Shown: piece by piece, positions 53,135-61,704 of the stretch
How positions within the stretch are numbered: the stretch's first letter is position 1
How the letters are laid out: each line of letters begins with the position of its first letter
Source of the DNA: Nocardioides bruguierae
GTDB lineage: Bacteria > Actinomycetota > Actinomycetes > Propionibacteriales > Nocardioidaceae
Assembly (NCBI RefSeq): GCF_023656415.1
Contig: NZ_JAMOIL010000016.1
Coordinates: 62,001 to 126,000 of the forward strand
DNA length: 64,000 nucleotides
Direction of reading: 5' to 3'
Program-made: the position numbers and the translations under genes
Notes under the pieces: model-generated
What the model saw: only the letters and a program-made list of their open reading frames with translations
Told to the model about the DNA's origin: nothing
The model's database searches: none

Positions 53135-53166
53135 GTTCCGTCGACGGAACGTTCCGTATGCGGAAC
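53135..53166. promoter_or_regulatory. twin operator-like palindromes between BenE and XRE-cupin genes
   Basis: GTTCCGTCGACGGAAC (53135-53150, perfect) is followed at once by GTTCCGTATGCGGAAC (53151-53166, one mismatched pair). They share the half-site GTTCCG. The minus-strand -10-like TATCCT of BenE lies next to them. Probably the XRE-cupin protein binds here to control both genes. Confidence 0.75.
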
Positions 53167-53187
53167 AGGCTAGGGGAGGAGGCGCGC

Positions 53188-53709
53188 GTGGGTCCAGGTG
53201 AGTCCACCGGCGCCCGGGTCCGGGCGCTGCGCACCGAGCGAGGGCTCTCCCTCTCCGCGCTGGCGGCGGCGGCCGGCGTGGGCAAGGCGACGCTCTCCCA
53301 GCTGGAGTCCGGGCAGCGCAACCCGACCCTCGACACCCTCTATGCCCTGGCCGGGCCCCTCGGCGTGCCGCTGGTGGCCCTGGTGGACGCCGGCACCGAC
53401 GAGGTCTCCGACGACGCCCTGCACACCCGGCGGCTGCACGTGCAGACCGACGCCGACCGGGTCACCGAGGTGTACCTGATCCGGTTGCGGCCCGGCGGCG
53501 AGCGGACGTCCCCGGCGCACGCGGCGGGGGCCGTCGAGCAGCTGACGGTGCTCAGCGGCACCGGCCGGCTCACCAGCGCCGCCGGCGTCCAGGACCTCGG
53601 GCCGGGGGTGCACGTCGCCTTCGCGGGCGACGCCCCGCACGCCTACGCGTGCACCTCCGCGGAGCCCCTGGTGGCCGTCGACGTGATCGTCACGCCCCGC
53701 ACCCCCTGA
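53188..53709 (+). CDS. XRE-family regulator with C-terminal cupin domain
   Basis: The product is 173 aa. The N-terminal helix-turn-helix reads VRALRTERGLSLSALAAAAG and KATLSQLESGQRNPTLDTLY (about 10-50), and a cupin sensor follows (about 95-170: EQLTVLSGTGRL, GDAPHAYAC). This domain pair regulates transport and catabolism genes. The start is the GTG at 53188, with AGGAGG 5 nt upstream. An ATG ten codons upstream falls inside the operator and has no ribosome-binding site. The likely ligand is the BenE substrate; inference. Confidence 0.88.
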   Translation: MGPGESTGARVRALRTERGLSLSALAAAAGVGKATLSQLESGQRNPTLDTLYALAGPLGVPLVALVDAGTDEVSDDALHTRRLHVQTDADRVTEVYLIRLRPGGERTSPAHAAGAVEQLTVLSGTGRLTSAAGVQDLGPGVHVAFAGDAPHAYACTSAEPLVAVDVIVTPRTP

Positions 53710-53728
53710 CCCCCCGGGCGGGACCGGT

Positions 53729-53768
53729 GGTCGAGGTGCGAGGCCGCCCGCGGCCGAGCCTCGAGACC
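53729..53768. repeat. REP-like intergenic palindrome, also terminator
   Basis: An imperfect inverted repeat GGTCGAGGTGCGAGGCCG / CGGCCGAGCCTCGAGACC around CCCG, lying 20 bp after the regulator and 6 bp before the pyruvate carboxylase stop (convergent). Similar GGTCGAGG...CCTCGAGACC palindromes are, from memory, scattered through Nocardioides intergenic regions, which supports that genus as host. Confidence 0.6.
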
Positions 53769-53773
53769 GCCGA

Positions 53774-56700
53774 TCAGGCCAGGACGAGCACCAGGTCGCC
53801 GCCGTCGACCGCCTGCGTGCCGGGCAGGGCGACGCGCTTGACGGTGCCCGCGACGGGGGCGGTGATGGCCGCCTCCATCTTCATCGCCTCGATGGTCGCC
53901 ACGGTGGCGCCGGCCTCGACGGCCTGGCCCTCCTCGACGACCACGGTGACGACGCCCTGGAACGGCGCCGCGACGTGGCCAGGGCGGGACGTGTCGGCCT
54001 TCTCCGCCGTCGCGACCTTCGCCGAGACCGACGCGTCGCGCACCTCGATCGGGCGCAGGTGGCCGTTGATCGAGGTCATGACGGTGCGGTAGCCGCGCTC
54101 GTCGGGCTCGCTGATCGACTGCAGGCCGAGCAGCAGCATCTTGCCCTCGCCGAGGCTGACGGTGTGCTCGACGCCCTTGCGCAGGCCGTAGAGGTAGTCC
54201 AGGGACGAGAGCCGCGAGACGTCCCCGTAGGTCTCCCGCGTCTCGGTGAAGATCTTCGTCGGCCCCGGGAAGAGCAGGGTGTTGAGCGTGGACCGCCGGT
54301 CGTTGACGAGGCCGACCTCCTGCTCCGGGGTGAGCTCCTCGTTCGGCGGGGTGTAGGCCCGGCCCGCCAGCGCCTTGGAGCGGAAGGGCTCGGGCCAGCC
54401 GCCGGGCGGGTCACCGAGGTCGCCGTGGAGGAAGCCGATGACCGAGTCGGGGATGTCGAACTTCGCCGGGTCCTCGGCGAAGGCCGCCGGGTCGGCGCCG
54501 GCCCCCACGAGGGCCAGGGCCAGGTCGCCGACCACCTTGGAGGAGGGAGTGACCTTCACCAGGTGGCCGAGGATGGCGTCGGCCGCGGCGTACATGTCCT
54601 CGACCTGCTCGAACTTCTCGCCGAGACCGAGGGCCACCGCCTGCGTGCGCAGGTTGGAGAGCTGGCCGCCGGGGATCTCGTGGGTGTACACGCGGCCGGT
54701 CGGGGCGTTGAGGCCCGACTCGAACGGGGCGTAGACGCGGCGCGTCGCCTCCCAGTACGGCTCGAGCGCGTTGACGGCCGTCAGCGAGAGGCCGGTCTCG
54801 CGCGGGGAGTGGTCGGTCGCCGAGACCAGCGCCGAGAGCGGCGGCTGGCTGGTGGTGCCCGCCATCGAGGCGCAGGCGGCGTCCACCGCGTCCACGCCCG
54901 CGTCGATCGCCGCGGTCAGCGTGGCGAGCTGGCCGCCGGCGGTGTCGTGGGTGTGCAGGTGGACGGGCAGGTCGAAGTTCTCCCGCAGGGCGGTGACCAG
55001 GCGGCGGGCGGCCGGGGCCCGCAGCAGGCCGGCCATGTCCTTGATCGCCAGGACGTGGGCGCCGGCGTCGACGATCCGCTCCGCCAGGCGCAGGTAGTAG
55101 TCGAGGGTGTAGAGCTTCTCGTGCGGGTCGTTGAGGTCGCCGGCGTAGCAGAGCGCGACCTCGGCCACCGTGGTGTTGGTGGCGCGCACGGCCTCGATCG
55201 CGGGGCGCATCTGGTCGACGTCGTTGAGGGCGTCGAAGACGCGGAAGACGTCGACGCCGGTGGCCGCCGCCTCCTCGACGAAGGCGTCGGTCACCTTGGT
55301 CGGGTACGGCGTGTAGCCGACCGTGTTGCGGCCGCGCAGCAGCATCTGCAGGGCGATGTTCGGCACCGCCTCGCGCAGCTTGGCCAGCCGCTCCCACGGG
55401 TCCTCGCCGAGGAAGCGCAGCGCCACGTCGTAGGTGGCGCCGCCCCAGCACTCCAGCGACCACAGCTCGGGCGTCGTCCGCGCGACGTAGGGGGCGACGG
55501 CGGTCAGGTCGCGGGTGCGGACGCGGGTGGCCAGCAGCGACTGGTGGGCGTCGCGGAAGGTGGTGTCGGTGACGGCCACCCGCTCCTGGGCGCGCAGGGC
55601 GGAGGCGAACTGCTCCGGGCCCAGGTCCAGCAGCTGCTGACGGGTGCCGGCGGGGGCGGGGGCCGCGAGGTCGACGGCCGGCAGCTTGCTGCGGGGGTCG
55701 AGCGAGACGCGGGCCGGCCCGTGCGGCTGGTTGACGGTGACGTCGGCCAGGTAGGTGGCCAGCTTCGTCGCCCGGTCGCCGGAGCCGCGCGCGGTGAGCA
55801 GGCCCGGGTGGGTCTCGATGAAGGCGGTGGTGACGTGCCCGGAGGAGAAGTCCGGGTCGGCCAGCAGGGCCTGGAGGAAGGGGATGTTCGTGGCGACGCC
55901 GCGGATGCGGAACTCGTCCACGGCGCGGCGGGCCTTCTCCACGGCCTTCTCGAAGGTGCGGCCGCGGCAGGTCAGCTTGGCCAGCATCGAGTCGAAGTGC
56001 GCCGAGACCTCCGCGCCGGTGTAGACGGTGCCGCCGTCCAGGCGGATGCCGCCGCCCCCCGGCGAGCGGTAGGTGGTGATCCGGCCGGTGTCGGGGCGGA
56101 AGTTGTTGGCCGGGTCCTCGGTGGTGATGCGGCACTGGAGCGCGGCCCCGCGCAGCTGCACGGAGTCCTGGGAGAGCCCCAGGTCGGCGAGCGTCTCGCC
56201 CGCCGCGATGCGCATCTGGGACTGCACGAGGTCGACGTCGGTGACCTCCTCGGTGACCGTGTGCTCCACCTGGATGCGGGGGTTCATCTCGATGAAGACG
56301 TAGTTGCCCTGGGGGTCGAGGAGGAACTCCACCGTGCCCGCGCAGGCGTAGCCGATCTCGCGGGCGAAGCGCACCGCGTCCGCGCAGATCCGCTCGCGCA
56401 GCTCGGGGTCGAGGTTCGGCGCCGGGGCGATCTCGACGACCTTCTGGTGGCGGCGCTGCACCGAGCAGTCGCGCTCGAAGAGGTGGATGACGTCGCCCTG
56501 GCCGTCGGCCAGGATCTGCACCTCGATGTGGCGGGGGTCCACGACGGCCTGCTCGATGAAGACCGTGGGGTCGCCGAACGCGCCGTCGGCCTCGCGCATG
56601 CAGGTCTCGACCGCCTCGCGCAGCTGCGCGGGGGCGTCCACCCGGCGCATGCCGCGGCCGCCGCCACCGGCGACGGCCTTCACGAACAGCGGGTAGGGGA

Positions 56701-57157
56701 TCTCGGAGGCCTCCACCTCGGCCAGCAGGGCGTCCACGTCGGTGGACGGCTCGACCGAGCGCAGGGTCGGCACGCCCGCGGCCTTGGCCGCCGCGATCGC
56801 CCGCGCCTTGTTGCCGGTCAGCTCCAGCACGCGGGACGAGGGGCCGATGAAGGTGATGCCCGCACCGGCGCACGCCTCGGCGAGCGCAGGGTTCTCGGAG
56901 AGGAAGCCGTAGCCCGGGTAGATGGCGTCCGCGCCGGCGCGCACCGCGACCTCGACGATGCCCTCGGGGTCCAGGTAGGCCTTGACCGGGTGGCCCAGCT
57001 CGCCGATCTCGTAGGCCTCGTCCGCCTTGAGCCGGTGCTCGGACCAGCGGTCCTCGTGGGGGAACACCGCGACCGTCTCGGCCCCGAGCTCGTAGGCGGC
57101 CCGGAACGCCCGGATCGCGATCTCACCACGGTTGGCCACCAGCACCTTCGAGAACAT
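53774..57157 (-). CDS. pyc: pyruvate carboxylase
   Basis: This 1127-aa single-chain enzyme makes oxaloacetate from pyruvate, bicarbonate and ATP. The N-terminal biotin carboxylase (about 1-450) has GGGGRGMRRV (ATP loop) and FIEMNPRIQVEHTVTEE. The carboxyltransferase (about 520-800) has TDTTFRDAHQSLLATRVRT and metal ligands near HTHDTAGG. The allosteric linker follows, and the biotinyl domain carries Lys1093 in IEAMKMEAA. The ATG at 57157 is chosen because TAGCGT ends 6 nt upstream (leaderless); a GTG two codons earlier is the other possibility. The last 6 bp before the stop side touch the REP-like repeat. Replenishes the citrate cycle. Confidence 0.95.
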   Translation of the reverse strand: MFSKVLVANRGEIAIRAFRAAYELGAETVAVFPHEDRWSEHRLKADEAYEIGELGHPVKAYLDPEGIVEVAVRAGADAIYPGYGFLSENPALAEACAGAGITFIGPSSRVLELTGNKARAIAAAKAAGVPTLRSVEPSTDVDALLAEVEASEIPYPLFVKAVAGGGGRGMRRVDAPAQLREAVETCMREADGAFGDPTVFIEQAVVDPRHIEVQILADGQGDVIHLFERDCSVQRRHQKVVEIAPAPNLDPELRERICADAVRFAREIGYACAGTVEFLLDPQGNYVFIEMNPRIQVEHTVTEEVTDVDLVQSQMRIAAGETLADLGLSQDSVQLRGAALQCRITTEDPANNFRPDTGRITTYRSPGGGGIRLDGGTVYTGAEVSAHFDSMLAKLTCRGRTFEKAVEKARRAVDEFRIRGVATNIPFLQALLADPDFSSGHVTTAFIETHPGLLTARGSGDRATKLATYLADVTVNQPHGPARVSLDPRSKLPAVDLAAPAPAGTRQQLLDLGPEQFASALRAQERVAVTDTTFRDAHQSLLATRVRTRDLTAVAPYVARTTPELWSLECWGGATYDVALRFLGEDPWERLAKLREAVPNIALQMLLRGRNTVGYTPYPTKVTDAFVEEAAATGVDVFRVFDALNDVDQMRPAIEAVRATNTTVAEVALCYAGDLNDPHEKLYTLDYYLRLAERIVDAGAHVLAIKDMAGLLRAPAARRLVTALRENFDLPVHLHTHDTAGGQLATLTAAIDAGVDAVDAACASMAGTTSQPPLSALVSATDHSPRETGLSLTAVNALEPYWEATRRVYAPFESGLNAPTGRVYTHEIPGGQLSNLRTQAVALGLGEKFEQVEDMYAAADAILGHLVKVTPSSKVVGDLALALVGAGADPAAFAEDPAKFDIPDSVIGFLHGDLGDPPGGWPEPFRSKALAGRAYTPPNEELTPEQEVGLVNDRRSTLNTLLFPGPTKIFTETRETYGDVSRLSSLDYLYGLRKGVEHTVSLGEGKMLLLGLQSISEPDERGYRTVMTSINGHLRPIEVRDASVSAKVATAEKADTSRPGHVAAPFQGVVTVVVEEGQAVEAGATVATIEAMKMEAAITAPVAGTVKRVALPGTQAVDGGDLVLVLA

Positions 57158-57163
57158 GGGCAC

Positions 57164-57169
57164 ACGCTA
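57164..57169 (-). promoter_or_regulatory. -10 hexamer TAGCGT of pyc
   Basis: On the minus strand TAGCGT ends 6 nt before the pyc ATG; same hexamer as before the phospho-sugar mutase gene. Confidence 0.5.
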
Positions 57170-57224
57170 GCGAGGACCGGCGACCCGGGAGGGTGCCGTC
57201 TCGCGACGAGCTCTCTGGTCGGCC

Positions 57225-58907
57225 TCAGGCTCGCTCGACGAACGGCGCCATCAGCCCCGGCTGCGCGGCCACGGCGAGGCCGACGGCGGCCGCCTCGTCC
57301 ACGTCGAGCACCGTGACCCGCTCCGGCCCGCCGGCGGTGGTGGCGTCCAGGCTGACCAGCCCCTCCCGGCGCTGGAACCAGGTGTCGCGCAGGGTCAGGC
57401 CGATGACGTGCTCGCAGTCCAGCGCGTGCCGACGCTGGAGCAGTGAGCCCTGGCGGGCCACCAGGTGGGTGGGCGTCAGTGCGTGCCCCAGCGCGCGGGC
57501 GCGGCCCACCGCCACGGGCACGGCCAGGACGAGCAGCGCCAGCAGCGTCAGCGGCACCCCGACCCGCAGCGCCGTGAGGGCGGGGCCCTCCCACGCGTCC
57601 GGGAACGGGGCGAGGCTGGCGAGGAGCGCCGCGACGCCCGTGAGCACCGCCGGCGCGACCAGCGCCCGGGTCCAGCGGCGGCGGACGGCGGCCGGGCCGT
57701 GCGGCACCAGGGGCACCGTGAGCGGGTCGGGCGTGCCCAGCACCGCGGCGCCGGTGGTCTCGGAGACCCGGCGCGGGGCGGCCGGCACCAGCTCGAGGGT
57801 GCCCGCCTGGTCGCTGGCCAGGCCCGTGGTCATCGCCTGGAGCCGCGCCGCGCCCGCCAGCCGCAGGCCGACGGGCTGCTCCAGCACGAGGCCGGCGACC
57901 CGGTGCACGTCGACCGTGGTGGCGGTGGTCGTGAGCAGTCCCTTGCGCACCTGCCAGGTCTCGCCGTCCGGCCCGCGGCCGCGGGTGAGCGTGAGGCCCC
58001 AGCCGGCGACGAGGTAGCCGGCCATGGCCAGCAGCGGTGCCACCACCAGTGCTGCCACGCCCACGAGCGCCAGCACGGCGACCAGCCCGAGCCTGCTGAC
58101 GTCGAGCGCGCTCAGCCACGCGTCCCACCCGGTGGCCTGGAGCACCGGGACGACGGCCTGGCTGCCGCCGCCGAGGACCACGCCCATGAGCGCCAGGCCG
58201 GCCGTCGACAGCGGGGCGTACAGGGCCCAGCGCGGGTCGAGGCGGAGCAGCACCTCCTCGGACGTCGGGGCCGGGGCTGTCGGTGGGGAGGCCGGGGTGG
58301 TGGACGGGGTGGAGGCCGGGGTGGTGGACGGGGTGGAGGCCGGGGTGGTGGCCGCGCCGGTGTCCCCGGGGGCGACGTCACCCGGGCTCGCGCTGTCGTC
58401 GGGGCCGGTCGGCTCGTCGCCGGCGAGGGCTGCCTGCTCCGGCGTCCGGTGCTCCTGCAGCTGCGCCGCCCGCGCGAGCAGGCGTGCGCGCAGCTCCTCG
58501 GCCGCGCCGGTGCGCAGGGCGTCGAGCGAGAGGCCCGGGCCGTCGCTGCCGGTGCCGACGCGCACGGTCGAGAGCCCCAGCAGGCGGTGGACCAGGGTGG
58601 TGGAGAGGTCGATCGTGCGGACCCGGTCCAGCGGGGCGGTCACCACGGTGCGCTGGAGCAGGCCGCGGCGCAGCTCGACGCGCCCGGGGGTGATCCGGTA
58701 CTCGGTGGCGAGGTAGCGCCACACGCCGGCGGCCACGAGCGCCGCGACACCGAGCACCTCCCACGGGAAGCCGCCGAACGGTCCGCTGAACGCGCGGCCG
58801 GCGATGAACAGCGCGGCGAGGGCGGGCAGCAGCGAGGCCAGCTGGCGCAGCGGGTGGACCAGCAGCATCCGGGGGTCGAGGCGCTGCCAGCGCGGCTCCT
58901 CGCTCAC
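57225..58907 (-). CDS. large bacterial PH-domain membrane protein (YdbT-like)
   Basis: The product is 560 aa with three bPH2-type domains separated by paired membrane helices (about 20-55, 230-300, 420-460). EYRITPGRVELRRGLLQRT and later LTPTHLVARQGSLLQRRHAL are the domain starts. A Thr/Pro/Ala-rich linker with repeats separates domain 1 from the rest. In Bacillus the YdbS/YdbT pair protects against certain bacteriocins; the role in actinomycetes is not settled. The GTG overlaps the smaller PH protein's stop (GTGA). Confidence 0.78.
   Translation of the reverse strand: MSEEPRWQRLDPRMLLVHPLRQLASLLPALAALFIAGRAFSGPFGGFPWEVLGVAALVAAGVWRYLATEYRITPGRVELRRGLLQRTVVTAPLDRVRTIDLSTTLVHRLLGLSTVRVGTGSDGPGLSLDALRTGAAEELRARLLARAAQLQEHRTPEQAALAGDEPTGPDDSASPGDVAPGDTGAATTPASTPSTTPASTPSTTPASPPTAPAPTSEEVLLRLDPRWALYAPLSTAGLALMGVVLGGGSQAVVPVLQATGWDAWLSALDVSRLGLVAVLALVGVAALVVAPLLAMAGYLVAGWGLTLTRGRGPDGETWQVRKGLLTTTATTVDVHRVAGLVLEQPVGLRLAGAARLQAMTTGLASDQAGTLELVPAAPRRVSETTGAAVLGTPDPLTVPLVPHGPAAVRRRWTRALVAPAVLTGVAALLASLAPFPDAWEGPALTALRVGVPLTLLALLVLAVPVAVGRARALGHALTPTHLVARQGSLLQRRHALDCEHVIGLTLRDTWFQRREGLVSLDATTAGGPERVTVLDVDEAAAVGLAVAAQPGLMAPFVERA
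58288..58351. repeat. 24-bp in-frame tandem repeat in the PH-domain gene
   Basis: Two complete copies of a 24-bp unit (starting GAGGCCGGGG, ending GACGGGGTG) plus a partial third encode PSTTPAST-like repeats in the linker. In frame, so length variation would be tolerated. Confidence 0.9.
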
Positions 58908-59464
58908 GTGCCGTCGCCGCCGATGGCCTCCGCGGCACGGGTGAGGTCCTGGGCCAGCCGCTCCGCGGTGGCCCGGTCCAGGGCCGGGATGCGCAGCGCG
59001 CCGGCCGCGCTCGCGGTGGTCACCCGCACCTCGGCCAGCCCCAGCAGCCGGTCGACCAGGCCCTGCTCGAGGTCGACGGTCTGCACCCGGGAGAGCGGGG
59101 CGATCCGCCGCTCCCGGGTCCACCAGCCGGTCTGCGTGTAGACGGCCGTGTCGGTGACCTCCCATCGGTGCACCCGGTAGCGCCACGGCGGGACGACGGC
59201 CGCGGCGGCCACGTCGAGCGCGATGAGGGCCCACGGCAGCCAGTCGGGCACGAAGCGGTCGGGCAGCAGCCAGGCGGCCACGAGCACGACGGCGGCGCCC
59301 AGCACCGCGGCGCCGGCCTCGCCCAGGTACCAGGCCAGCACCGCCCGCCGGTGCAGGCGGTGCGCGGGCTCGCGGAGCACGTAGCCCCCGCTCGACCCGG
59401 TGCTCGGCTCGGTGCTCCCAGACGGAGGCGGTGGCGTGGGCGCGGACGCCGGGTCGGTGCTCAC
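58904..59464 (-). CDS. small bacterial PH-domain membrane protein (YdbS-like)
   Basis: The product is 186 aa: an N-terminal Pro/Ser-rich cytoplasmic tail, two spans (about 45-90) and one bPH2 domain (YRVHRWEVTDTAVYTQTGWW, SRVQTVDLEQGLVDRLLGL). It forms the classical small/large PH pair with the downstream gene. The GTG at 59464 has TAGGGT 7 nt upstream on the minus strand, a leaderless arrangement; the frame is open for ten codons more. Function unknown. Confidence 0.78.
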   Translation of the reverse strand: MSTDPASAPTPPPPSGSTEPSTGSSGGYVLREPAHRLHRRAVLAWYLGEAGAAVLGAAVVLVAAWLLPDRFVPDWLPWALIALDVAAAAVVPPWRYRVHRWEVTDTAVYTQTGWWTRERRIAPLSRVQTVDLEQGLVDRLLGLAEVRVTTASAAGALRIPALDRATAERLAQDLTRAAEAIGGDGT

Positions 59465-59471
59465 GTCCGCG

Positions 59472-59477
59472 ACCCTA
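59472..59477 (-). promoter_or_regulatory. -10 hexamer TAGGGT of the PH-domain pair
   Basis: TAGGGT on the minus strand lies 7 nt before the GTG at 59464. It is immediately downstream (in its direction) of the carboxylase terminator. Confidence 0.5.
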
Positions 59478-59510
59478 GCGGCCGGGCGCGGCACGGGGCG
59501 CCAGGAACGC

Positions 59511-59550
59511 CGACGGCGCCGCGTCCCGGGTGGGGAGCACGGCGCCGTCG
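59511..59550 (-). terminator. hairpin after the acyl-CoA carboxylase alpha gene
   Basis: Arms CGACGGCGCCG and CGGCGCCGTCG are perfectly complementary with an 18-nt loop, 17 bp after the carboxylase stop. Confidence 0.75.
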
Positions 59551-59567
59551 GGGTGCGCGGGGGAGCG

Positions 59568-61352
59568 TCAGTCCTTGAGCTCGCAGATGACCTGGCCCTG
59601 GGTGACGGTCTCGCCGACGGCCGCGGAGAGGCCGGTGACGGTGCCGGCCTTGTGCGCCTTGAGGGGCTGCTCCATCTTCATGGCCTCGATGACGACCACG
59701 GAGTCGCCCTCGGCCACGCTCGCGCCGTCCTCGACCAGCACCTTGACGACGGTGCCCTGCATCGGGCTGGTGACGGCGTCACCGGACGCGGCGGCGCCGG
59801 CCTTCTTGGCCGCACGCTTGGGCTTCTTCGCACCGCCCGCGGCGGGCGCGGCACCGACGGCACCGAGGCCACCGGGCAGGCTGACCTCGAGCCGCTTGCC
59901 GCCGACCTCGACGACCACGGTCTGCCGCTCGCCGGCGTCCTCGGCCTCGCCGAGGTCGCCGCCGTAGGGCTGGATCTGGTTGTCGAACTCGGTCTCGATC
60001 CAGGTCGTGTAGACGTCGAAGTGGCCGGTGTGGTCGTCACCGGTGCCGACGAACGCCGGGTCGGAGACGACGGCCTCGTGGAACGGGATGACGGTGGGCA
60101 TGCCGTCGACGACGAACTCGGACAGGGCCCGGCGCGAGCGCTCCAGCGCGTGCTGCCGGTCGCGGCCGGTGACGATCAGCTTCGCGATGAGGGAGTCGAA
60201 GGAGCCCGGCACGGTCTGCCCGGCCTCGTAGCCGCCGTCGACGCGGATGCCGGGGCCCTGCGGCGGCGCCCAGGCGGTGAGGGTGCCGGGGGCGGGCATG
60301 AAGTTGCGGCCGCCGTCCTCGGCGTTGATGCGGAACTCGATCGAGTGGCCGTGGATCGCGGGGTCGTCGTAGCCCAGCTCCTCGCCGGCGGCGATGCGGA
60401 ACATCTCGCGCACCAGGTCGAGGCCGGTGACCTCCTCCGAGACGCAGTGCTCGACCTGGAGGCGGGTGTTGACCTCGAGGAAGGAGATGGTGCCGTCCTT
60501 GGCGACCAGGAACTCGCAGGTGCCGGCGCCGACGTAGCCCGCCTCGCGCAGGATCGCCTTGGAGGAGGAGTAGAGCCGCTCCAGCTGGTCAGGGGTCAGG
60601 TAGGGGGCCGGGGCCTCCTCGACGAGCTTCTGGTTGCGGCGCTGGAGCGAGCAGTCGCGGGTGGAGACCACCACGACGTTGCCGTGGGTGTCGGCCAGGC
60701 ACTGGGTCTCGACGTGGCGCGGCTGGTCGAGGAACTTCTCCACCAGGCACTCGCCGCGGCCGAACGCGGTGACGGCCTCGCGCACGGCGGACTCGTAGAG
60801 GTCCGGGATCTCCTCGATCGTGCGGGCGACCTTGAGGCCGCGGCCGCCGCCGCCGAAGACCGCCTTGATGGCGACCGGCAGGCCGTTGGCCTCGGCGAAC
60901 GCCACGACCTCGGAGGCGTCCGCGACCGGGTCCTTGGTGCCGGGGGCCAGCGGGGCGCCGGCGCGCTCGGCGATGTGCTTGGCCTTGGCCTTGTCGCCCA
61001 GGGCGTCGATGGCCTCGGGGGAGGGGCCGATCCAGGTCAGGCCGGCGTCGATCACGGCCTGGGCGAAGTCGGCGTTCTCGGCGAGGAAGCCGTAGCCGGG
61101 GTGCACGGAGTCGGCGCCGGAGCGCTGCGCGACCTCGACTATCTTGGCGATGTCGAGGTAGGTCTCGGCGGGCGTGGCGCCGCCCAGCGAGTAGGCCTCG
61201 TCGGCCATGCGGACGAAGATCGCGTCGCGGTCGGGCTCGGCGTACACGGCGACGCTGCCGATGCCGGCGTCCTTGCAGGCCCGGACGACCCGGACGGCGA
61301 TCTCGCCTCGGTTGGCGATGAGGACCTTCTCCAACGGCTTGGTGCTCGGCAC
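59568..61352 (-). CDS. accA3: acetyl/propionyl-CoA carboxylase alpha chain (biotin carboxylase plus BCCP)
   Basis: This 594-aa AccA3-type chain contains the biotin carboxylase ([12 protein letters not shown] loop, [19 protein letters not shown] active-site strand) and, after a Lys/Ala-rich linker ([14 protein letters not shown]), a biotinyl domain with Lys559 in IEAMKMEQP. It carboxylates biotin and serves the separate beta chains that make malonyl- or methylmalonyl-CoA. No beta chain is in the window. The GTG has AGGAG about 6 nt upstream. It is similar in the first half to pyc, 2.4 kb away, but clearly a different subgroup. Confidence 0.93.
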   Translation of the reverse strand: MPSTKPLEKVLIANRGEIAVRVVRACKDAGIGSVAVYAEPDRDAIFVRMADEAYSLGGATPAETYLDIAKIVEVAQRSGADSVHPGYGFLAENADFAQAVIDAGLTWIGPSPEAIDALGDKAKAKHIAERAGAPLAPGTKDPVADASEVVAFAEANGLPVAIKAVFGGGGRGLKVARTIEEIPDLYESAVREAVTAFGRGECLVEKFLDQPRHVETQCLADTHGNVVVVSTRDCSLQRRNQKLVEEAPAPYLTPDQLERLYSSSKAILREAGYVGAGTCEFLVAKDGTISFLEVNTRLQVEHCVSEEVTGLDLVREMFRIAAGEELGYDDPAIHGHSIEFRINAEDGGRNFMPAPGTLTAWAPPQGPGIRVDGGYEAGQTVPGSFDSLIAKLIVTGRDRQHALERSRRALSEFVVDGMPTVIPFHEAVVSDPAFVGTGDDHTGHFDVYTTWIETEFDNQIQPYGGDLGEAEDAGERQTVVVEVGGKRLEVSLPGGLGAVGAAPAAGGAKKPKRAAKKAGAAASGDAVTSPMQGTVVKVLVEDGASVAEGDSVVVIEAMKMEQPLKAHKAGTVTGLSAAVGETVTQGQVICELKD

Positions 61353-61704
61353 GTGCGCTCCTGCTCGATTCCTGCTCTGGCCGGTGCCGACGAGACGTCG
61401 ACGCCGCGTACTGGGGTGGTGCGGGCGTCACAGTACCGTCGGCCGTCCGCGACGGCGTGTGGCCCAGGTCCCGCGGCCACGGGTTGCGCTGCCCGCCACG
61501 TTCTGGGCGGTCCTGCGCGACGTCCGTCGGGCAGGACCGACGTCGGTCGAGGTCGGTCGAGGTCGGTCGAGGTCGGTCGAGGTCGGTCAAGGGTTCGACC
61601 ATGGGTGCTGACCCCGGGAACCTGCTCAGGTGGGCCACGTCACGGCCGATGCGGCCCTGCGGAGGCCGCCCCACGAGTGGGAGGGCGGTCGAGAGGAGTC
61701 CGTC
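61353..61704. other. 352-bp gene-free region with 10-bp repeats
   Basis: It separates the carboxylase gene from the rightward chemotaxis-type gene and must hold both promoters. The middle contains the five-unit repeat described separately. I see no clear -10 hexamer or palindrome near the carboxylase start. Confidence 0.4.
61541..61590. repeat. 10-bp tandem repeat x5 (GGTCGGTCGA)
   Basis: Three exact units GGTCGGTCGA are flanked by CGTCGGTCGA and GGTCGGTCAA. Each unit has a TCGGTCGA core spaced by one helical turn, so it could equally be an array of protein-binding sites or slippage. Confidence 0.92.

Noticed and set aside
53158..53187. Earlier ATG start for the XRE-cupin regulator
   Set aside because: It lies within the second operator palindrome and has no ribosome-binding site, while the GTG at 53188 has AGGAGG at 5 nt.
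53975..57316. An unbroken plus-strand frame of about 1100 codons opposite pyruvate carboxylase
   Set aside because: Same effect; the minus-strand product is an end-to-end match to pyruvate carboxylase with all catalytic motifs.
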